Source of the DNA: Brassica napus
Lineage: Eukaryota; Streptophyta; Magnoliopsida; Brassicales; Brassicaceae
Assembly: GCF_020379485.1 (NCBI RefSeq)
Contig: NC_063448.1
Coordinates: forward strand, 7,525,726 to 7,589,725
Direction: 5' to 3'
Length of the DNA: 64,000 nt
Shown: piece by piece, positions 57,612-64,000 of the stretch
Layout of the letters: the number at the start of each line of letters is the position of its first letter
Position numbering within the stretch: the stretch's first letter is position 1
Notes under the pieces: model-generated
Told to the model about the DNA's origin: nothing
What the model saw: only the letters and a program-made list of their open reading frames with translations
The model's database searches: none
Position numbers and translations under genes: made by a program

Positions 57612-60600
57612 TAGGCCTGGGCGTTCGGGTACCCGTTCGGGTTCGGGTCGGGTGATTCGGATTTTCAGGTTTTCGGGTGGAGAGGTGTAGAACCCGTTCG
57701 GGTTATTTAGGAATTCAGGTCGGTTTTGGATTATTATGGATCGGGTTCGGTTATTTTCGGGTATAATTGAAACACCCAAATTATATAAGACCTGATTTTT
57801 TCAAAAAACATTCAAAAGCCTAAAACTTAAATCGATTGTTAAATAACAAAGTTCCAAACCAAAACCAAACATCCTAGCCGAAACAGAGTAATATATTGTG
57901 CAATAACAAACCAAATCCAAAACATCAACCAAACTTAAACAAAAAGCATAGAGTTTTGAGTCTTCACCCGAAAACATGAATCAAAAACACCATGCAAACT
58001 TAAGAAACTTGAAAGCCATCTGTGACACCAAAAAGAGACAATTTTAAATATTAGTAGAGTAAACAAGCAAAAGAAATGCAACACACGTATAAAATTTATA
58101 ACATGTTTTAGCTCTTACCTTGAACCAAATTCATATTAGCTTAGTCCTTTAGTCTTGTGGCTGTGATAGATGTTCATACTCTGTTCAAGTAATGCAAAAG
58201 TTAGCGTTAGCAAACATAAAAAAAAAATCATAGCAATATACAAGAATTTTACAAACCTCTCTCCATCTTTTCTTCGTACTCAACATCTCCAAGTATCTGA
58301 GCATTGGTGAGTACCTTTGATTCAAGTCTGATGTCTTGTTTCATCCACTGTTCTGTACACATGAGAACTTCAACCATATAGTGAGTTAAACAACTCCTGT
58401 GTGGGTCTATTAACCTCCCACTTGTGCTGAATGCACTTTCAGATGCAACCGAGGAGACTTGCATAGCAAAAAGATCACGAGCTATCTGTGATAGAATAGG
58501 GTACTTTCCAGAGTTAACTTTCCACCAAGAGAGAACATCATAGTCAGTTCCTAGCATTGCATCTGGATTCTCAACATCAGCCTTTAGGTAAGCTTCCAAC
58601 TCGTTGATGTCTCTCACTCCACTCTCCTTTAGCAGTGTGCTGTACTTTTTCTCAATCCTGTGGTAGCCGAGTTCATCATCAAGCAAGTCTACTGTTGGCT
58701 GTTCTTGAGATTGTGAAGACTGAGTAGACTGAGTAGACTGAGTAGACTGAGATGATTGCACATTTGCTTCAGCTTGTTTGCCATTTCTTTCACTATACTC
58801 CTTGAACAAATCAGTTAGAATACTAAGAACTGAATCATTTAACTCTTTGGACTCCATACTGTCTTCCCCGTAAAGATCCTCAAAGCACAACTTTGCAAAC
58901 TTCATCTTTCTGCTAGGATCAAAGACGCTTGCCACCACTAAAATCTTGTTAATGTTCTTCAACCCATCCCAATACTTATCAAACTTCATCAGCATATCCT
59001 CAGCCTTAACTTTCAACTCAGTATCGTACTTATTACAAAGCAACTTCAAATTTGATGCTATGTTCACTATCTCACCATAGCACTTGTGGGCACTAAGGGT
59101 GGTAGATGCTGAGACTACTAAGGTTGAGTTATAAAAGATAATAAGAAACCTCTCTAACCTTCCAACAGCACACCAATCTTCACTTACAGGAGGTCCGAGT
59201 CTTTTTTTCCCCTTGTCTAACTCCATGAAATGATCGTTGTACGGTTTGTCCTCAAAACCCATCTTATCAAATGCAGTCTTGTAAATAAGTGCTCTTTGCA
59301 ACATCAAGTAAGTTGAGTTCCACCTAGTCACAACATCAAGTGGCAAACTTCCTCTTTTCATCCTACCAGAATCTACCTTAAGTTCAAATGCTCTCTGCCT
59401 ATTTGTTCCAGATCTTACATATGAGATTGCATTGCGGATTGCAGTCACACTATCATCTACGTCAGACAAGCCATCCTTAACAATCATATTGATAATGTGA
59501 CCAGCACATCTCACATGCAGAAATTCCCCTTTCATAACTAATGATTCATCAGATATCTGAGAGAAACTACTTTCAAAAAGCATCAAAGCATTGCTGTTCG
59601 CAGTTGCATTGTCCACAGTGATAGAGAACACCTTTTCTATTCCCCACTCAGCTAGGCATTCTAAGAGAACAGATGCAATAGTTTTACCTTTGTGATCGGT
59701 TACATATTTGAACCCAATGATCAGTTTGTTCAACCGCCAATATGCATCTATGTAGTGAGCTGTTATCACCATATAGCTAGCCCCTGCGCGAAGTAAGAAA
59801 CAAAATGAAAGATTAGTTATATCAAAAAGAAGATCTTAAACATAATTTAAAAAATGATCCAAAGGCTAGTATTTACTTGTTACTTGAGAGACCCATATGT
59901 CTGTTGTGATGGAAATTCTTTGTTTGTTAGCACGAAACAATTTCTTAAGAGCAGCCTTTCTCTTAACATACATCTCTACTATCTTTCTAGTAGCTGTACG
60001 TCTTGAATGAGGATCAGGGAGGTTAGTCTACACATAAAAGGACATATATATTAGCATAGATTTAGATAATGAGTGTTTAAATATTTAAAAAATACATTAT
60101 TAAAATTACCTTATCGCAGAAGTGTTTAAAAGCTACACTATCAACAAAGGAGAGTGGCAGCTGTCCAATTACGAGCATTTCATTTGTTGCTTCTATGAAC
60201 ACATCCTCTGAAATTTTTGCAGGCTTCAAAGAACCTTCCTTACTAATAACTTGCTGCCTTTTTGTAGGATCTTGACCATCTTGCCATGCTCTGAATTGCT
60301 TGCAACAATTAAGATGATTACGCAAATTTGTGGTTACAGATTTTGTTGGACAAGTGTAGGTCTTCTGACAATAGTTGCACATGCATTTGTCACGGTTTTC
60401 TTCAACTCTTTTGAAATGAGACCATACGTCGGATTTTGGGGCTAGTACGCGTGCTGTTTTACTCTGTTCCTGACTCTCTCCAGGTGGTTGTTTTCGTTTG
60501 CCTCTTTGATCAAACTCTAGAGTTTGAAACTCTTCTTCTACAACATCTGCTTCTCTGTTTGCAGTGCCTTGAAAAAGTGATGATGATGACATCTACGAAC

Positions 60601-61401
60601 AAAACCAAATCAAAGTGAGTTCAATACGTTTTCTCGGTCTCAACTAACAAAAGTATAACTTTGTCTCTGTAACTAACATAATCAAGTTGAATGCATTATG
60701 GATACAAGTCGTACGACAACAATTAAAAAAAATAAGTAACATAAATATTGAACAATAAACTAATCAACTAACTTTGTATCAACTTGATACTATCAAGTGC
60801 ATACCTTTGTCTCTGTCTAAAACAAGTATCATACGACAACAAATCAACTAACGTGTACTTCCCGTACAATAAGAAAATCAAAGACATAACATAATCAACT
60901 AAGTTTGTCTTTTTCTCTGTCAATACAACAAGACTTGACAACTACCACTACATAATCAAATAGAAATAGATATAACTTTAACAAAGTTAAATAATTTTGA
61001 TATAGGATTGAAAAAGAAAAAACCTTTGATTTCTTCCTTCTCGTTGACGACGTCAATGAAGGAGACGAAGCTGATGAGAATAGACTTTTGGATTCCAGTT
61101 TGAAAATCTAGTGTATCTAAGATTGATTTTCGATGAGGCAATTTCGGGAAGCTTAACAGATTCTCTAGGATTTAGGCAGCAATGAATTAGAAAGTATATA
61201 TGTGTATAGGTCACGGTATATTAGTTCGGGTGTTTTCGGGTTGTGCTTTGGTTATCGGATATAACCGTTCGGGTACGGGTATCCGGACTTATTGAATCCT
61301 AAACCCGTTCGGGTTTTTTTAACTTCGGTTCGGGTTTCGGTTCGGGTTTTTCGGTTCGGTTCGGGTTCGGGTTCGGGTTTCGGTTAATATGCCCACACCT
61401 A
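57612..61401 (-). mobile_element. hAT transposon, apparently autonomous (3790 bp)
   Basis: Ends TAGGCCTGGGC and GCCCACACCTA, flanked by the perfect 8-bp duplication CCAAGTAC (57604-57611 and 61402-61409). Both subterminal regions carry dense TTCGGGTTCGGGT repeats, the likely transposase-binding sites. It encodes one transposase whose exons keep frame. Perfect target repeats and an open gene suggest a recent insertion. Confidence 0.93.
58249..60592 (-). CDS. hAT transposase (BED zinc finger plus hATC dimerisation domain)
   Basis: Three exons: 60592-60110, 60027-59877 and 59783-58249. Their sum, 2169 nt, is an exact multiple of three, giving 722 residues without a stop. The N-terminus has a BED-type finger (about residues 50-100: SDVWSHFKRVEENRDKCMCN, CNYCQKTY, then NLRNHLNCCKQF). 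The RNase H-like core has TTDIWVSQVT, ITVDNATANSNAL and HVRCAGHIINMIV; the middle resembles the DUF4413 region. The hATC end has DVLSWWKVNSGKYPILSQIA and VSSVASESAFSTSGRLIDPH. Such RICESLEEPER/Tag2-like enzymes move the element and relatives with similar ends, maybe the outer hAT. The second donor (GTAAAT at 59876) is chosen because it keeps frame. No defect is seen in the catalytic landmarks. Confidence 0.9.
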
Positions 61402-61463
61402 CCAAGTACTATAGTATGCTAAAAATGGCAAATACTTGGCTTGGGCCCACTGCCGATTGATTT

Positions 61464-62573
61464 TGAATATTATATTAAGTATCCATTAAATGCAAATAAG
61501 CCAAGAATATGTTTCCAAACGAACAACTTCAACGAAATATCTCTGTTTCATATTTGACTATGTTAAATTCTATGTGTTCCTCTATCCATTCATAGATGCT
61601 TCTCTCCTCACTTTGGCGTTTGAGTCATCGACCACGTCACTGGTTTTTTTTACAAGGCTTATCAACCTGTTCCCATAAAAAAGGCAATGTTAAAGTCACA
61701 CATATATAGCTACCACAATCTTGCATGCATATATGATCTTGAAAACTTGATGTACATCTTTTAATGAATCCGGCCACTGGATGGCAGAGAAGTCTTCCTC
61801 ATGGACATGAAAATGGAGAAATTATTTTGATCTTCAAGCCCCCAAAATTTTTGGAAAAAAATTATATAGACCCATAAATTTGTAAAAAGTAAAATTTCAG
61901 GTCCCAAACTATGGAAACTTTTTATCAAATGGGCCCCCAAAATCTCAGGGGTGCGGTCCTGTAGATGTGTATTTGGAGACAGCAGAGTGGTGCCATTCTG
62001 AGGCTTCCAGGGTTGTGGAACATGGTTTTCTGGGCATGCTTCCATTGTGATCCTTGCAGGTAAGCTTGGTGTTAAGATCATCAACAAAGTGTGTTCATGA
62101 GAGAGGACTAGAGTTCTACTGTAGAGAAGGAATTTGACGATGTTGGTTTAGAGTTTGGACTAGGACGTTGTTTTGGCATTGTACCAACAAACTCCTTAAA
62201 AAAAACATTCAAAATCAGTTATGCAGCTTGATATACTAGCTGTTTGTCTGCACAGACTAAAAGGCCGTTGATATATAAACTACAGAAGAAGATGGCCATC
62301 AAAACAGAATTTTAAAAAGGAGCTATTCTGTTTTGACATATATAGATATCAAAAAAAGGGGTCTAAATGTATATATTCCAAAATCGAAGAGAAGAATCTA
62401 TACAATCTGTAAGAGAAGAGAAAAAGAGAACTGAGGCAGGCGACTTTGGCATCTCAACCTCAAATGTCTTTGTATCTGTCTGTAAGTTACGACAAAAAGC
62501 AAAGCTCAGCTTCAGTTCCAGCTAATTCCTCTCCATTGTCAAAAACATATGAGCTACTTCCTCTGTTAAATTA
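61464..62573. other. Spacer with an unidentified exon-like fragment
   Basis: At 62087-61970 on the minus strand is an exon-like frame, LTPSLPARITMEACPENHVP followed by QPWKPQNGTTLLSPNTHLQD, which I do not recognise. It is interrupted at about 61965 by an AT-rich insertion with GGGGGCCC and AAGCCCCCAAAA at its two sides (about 61840-61960), possibly a small transposon. No other gene seen; the 3' untranslated region of QSOX1 is expected near 62.4-62.57 kb. Confidence 0.45.
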
Positions 62574-64000
62574 TTATCTCTCCTTTTCCCTCTCGCTTTC
62601 ATTGTTACTGAACGTGTTCATAACCATAAAGTTACTGTTATATCTCTTTAGATAATGCGGATTATGGTAATACTTCCGGTTCTTTTGCTGCGTCCTCCAG
62701 TAGCACGCAAGCGCCCCAAACGCGCAGCTCGCAAGCGCTATCGCCAGCGCAGCTCCCACCGGCACAACTAGAGCGTTGGTGGGAACCGCCATTTCATCTG
62801 CAGCTGCTGCAACAACCACCTCCTCCTTGCTCCCACCGTCACCGTTTTTCTTGTGAGATGACACAAGTTTCTCTCCGTAGTACTTCTTCAAGAACTTGTA
62901 GACTTCATCGTGATCCCAGTCGGTGCTCGAAAGGTAACACGACGGGCAAAGCTGCTTCGGTGGCCATATCATCTTCGGGAACTTGGGGTCTCCTGTTCCG
63001 AGAGAGGCCTCGTCTTTCTTGAGCCTCTCGTTGACCTTGTTGTGAGCGCTCCACAGCCACAAGACGATGTCACGTGACTTTTTAAACGGAGTTTTCACGC
63101 TGTCAAAATGAAAAAAAAAAAAAAAACACATTGAGCTCTTAGTTGAGAGAGGATGCAATAAGCCAACACCCGGAGGATCTCTTTTTAGTTTTGACCTTAA
63201 GCACATGTCGTGAAAATGCTGGCGGCATTCATCACACATGAAGAAGTTGTTGATGAAATCGCAAATGGCTGTGAATGCAAACTGGCTTTCTCCATCTTCG
63301 ATCCTCACGGAAAGTGAATGCATCATGATCCATAATCCGCAGCTGCAGTCATACCATTTTGAAAAGAGTTTAATTACTCTCGCTTGAATCTAAAGACCCT
63401 GTTTGCAAAAACACTACCTGAATCCTCTAGTTTCGTTCTTGCTGCCACGGCAAAACATCTGGCGATGCAAATATAAAACGGGAGAATTAGATATCTCTGC
63501 GTTTAAGGGAAAACATTAAAAAAGCAAAGTTGTTACGCTCACTCACGTAATATCCACGCGGAAGATCCTTTCCACATATATGGAAGCTTCGTAGTGTATT
63601 GTTTTCCACTGCAGAATCATGGCCATAAGAGCATTCGCCTAACGGACACAACTCATCAAAATTCAAGAGAATTTCAGCACTTCCCTTGCGACACCTATGG
63701 AGATTTCATATTAGTAGATTAGGCATGTGAATGTGAAATATAGAAGATGATGTTTTTACCTTTTTGAAGGATGATGTGGCACTAAAAGCTGGAGGAACCT
63801 GATAAACGAAGTGGTGGTTTCAGATGACTTGATTGCCTGTGGTCATCATTCACTAACTCATCAGCAAGGTGGGCTTAAAAGGGATTATACTTGCATACAA
63901 CAAAATAAAAAAAAAGGACTTGGTCTACCTTATGTGACAAAATGATATCAAAAGCTTCTTCAGTTGCCTCCTCAATGTCATATAAAGCCTGAGAAATCTG
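62574..64000 (-). CDS. QSOX1: Quiescin-sulfhydryl oxidase, C-terminal half (continues past the window)
   Basis: Visible exons on the minus strand: 64000-63929 (partial), 63836-63760, 63694-63547, 63458-63418, 63343-63196 and 63099-62574, all with GT-AG borders. They encode the ERV/ALR flavin domain and tail of QSOX, which oxidises thiols in secretory proteins with oxygen as acceptor; the thioredoxin half lies beyond the right edge. Landmarks: CRKGSAEILLNFDELCPLGE, MFCRGSKNETRGF, IMMHSLSVRIEDG, FINNFFMCDECRQHFHDMC (the redox CxxC), LWLWSAHNKVNERLKKDEAS and QLCPSCYLS. Near the end is one membrane segment (LVVPVGAALAIALASCAFGA) with a cytosolic tail, so the enzyme is membrane-bound in the secretory pathway. 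It fits Arabidopsis At1g15020 as the next collinear gene. Confidence 0.95.

Larger units (their letters stand above)
56951..61455. mobile_element. Outer hAT element hosting another hAT
   Basis: Begins TAGAGGTGGGC (56951) and ends GCCCACTGCCG (61455); the ends are imperfect inverted repeats sharing GTGGGC. The 8-bp duplication ATTGATTT flanks it (56943-56950 and 61456-61463). The left part (56951-57611) has many variants of ACTCGTTACTTG-type motifs; only about 54 bp remain to the right of the inner element. No coding of its own is visible. Its own length without the inner element is about 0.7 kb. Confidence 0.75.

Noticed and set aside
59876..59884. hAT transposase exon 2 ending at the first GTAACA donor
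   Set aside because: It gives a phase mismatch with exon 3; the GTAAAT donor seven bases on keeps frame and the conserved QVT-ASYMV region.

Overview
The window is nuclear DNA of a crucifer, most probably a Brassica species. It has short plant-type introns, many LTR, CACTA, hAT, Helitron and LINE sequences, and proteins that closely resemble Arabidopsis ones I know. Gene order follows, from memory, Arabidopsis chromosome 1 around At1g14960 to At1g15020: an MLP/Bet v 1-like gene (12.1-12.8 kb), an O-fucosyltransferase-family gene (14.5-17.4 kb), mitochondrial CPN10 (18.9-19.5 kb), a small At1g14990-like gene (20.4-21.1 kb), SCPL50-like carboxypeptidase (two copies, 21.6 and 52.9 kb), an At1g15010-like gene (56.3 kb) and QSOX1 (62.6 kb to the right edge). 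No database search was possible; locus names are recognitions by eye.

Layout. 1-6477 is the right part of a large CACTA element with a TNP2 transposase and a second gene running off the left edge. 8.2-11.2 kb is a worn copia remnant with a small complete CACTA element (8538-10963) inside it. 11.9-22.9 kb is the gene-rich part. The SCPL50 gene and its flanks are duplicated; the two copies are now about 30 kb apart. Between them lie a non-autonomous hAT insertion (23062-24268), a Helitron end, an intact single-exon CWC16/YJU2-like gene (27126-27893), a block of fragments of at least six unrelated genes (27.9-34.2 kb: agmatine deiminase, NHP2, serpin, BIM1, eIF3c, an IQM-like gene, plus a LINE tail), a deleted copia, a 285-bp LTR palindrome, and two full-length copia elements with clear LTRs and target duplications (37053-43240 and 46164-52709).

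54.3-64 kb returns to host genes, interrupted by a telomere-repeat-cored fold-back and a nest of two hAT elements. The inner hAT (57612-61401) has a perfect 8-bp target duplication and an apparently intact 722-residue transposase.

Several host genes carry small lesions: the MLP gene has a 2-bp frameshift near its start, the At1g14990-like gene has a frame break at a TA repeat, and the upstream SCPL50 copy has lost its start frame while the downstream copy is intact. O-fucosyltransferase, CPN10, the downstream SCPL50, the At1g15010-like gene and the visible part of QSOX1 read cleanly. The most unusual structures are the multi-gene fragment mosaic, the probable gene conversion between the SCPL50 copies, the nested hAT pair and the promoter-like islands inside the large CACTA element.
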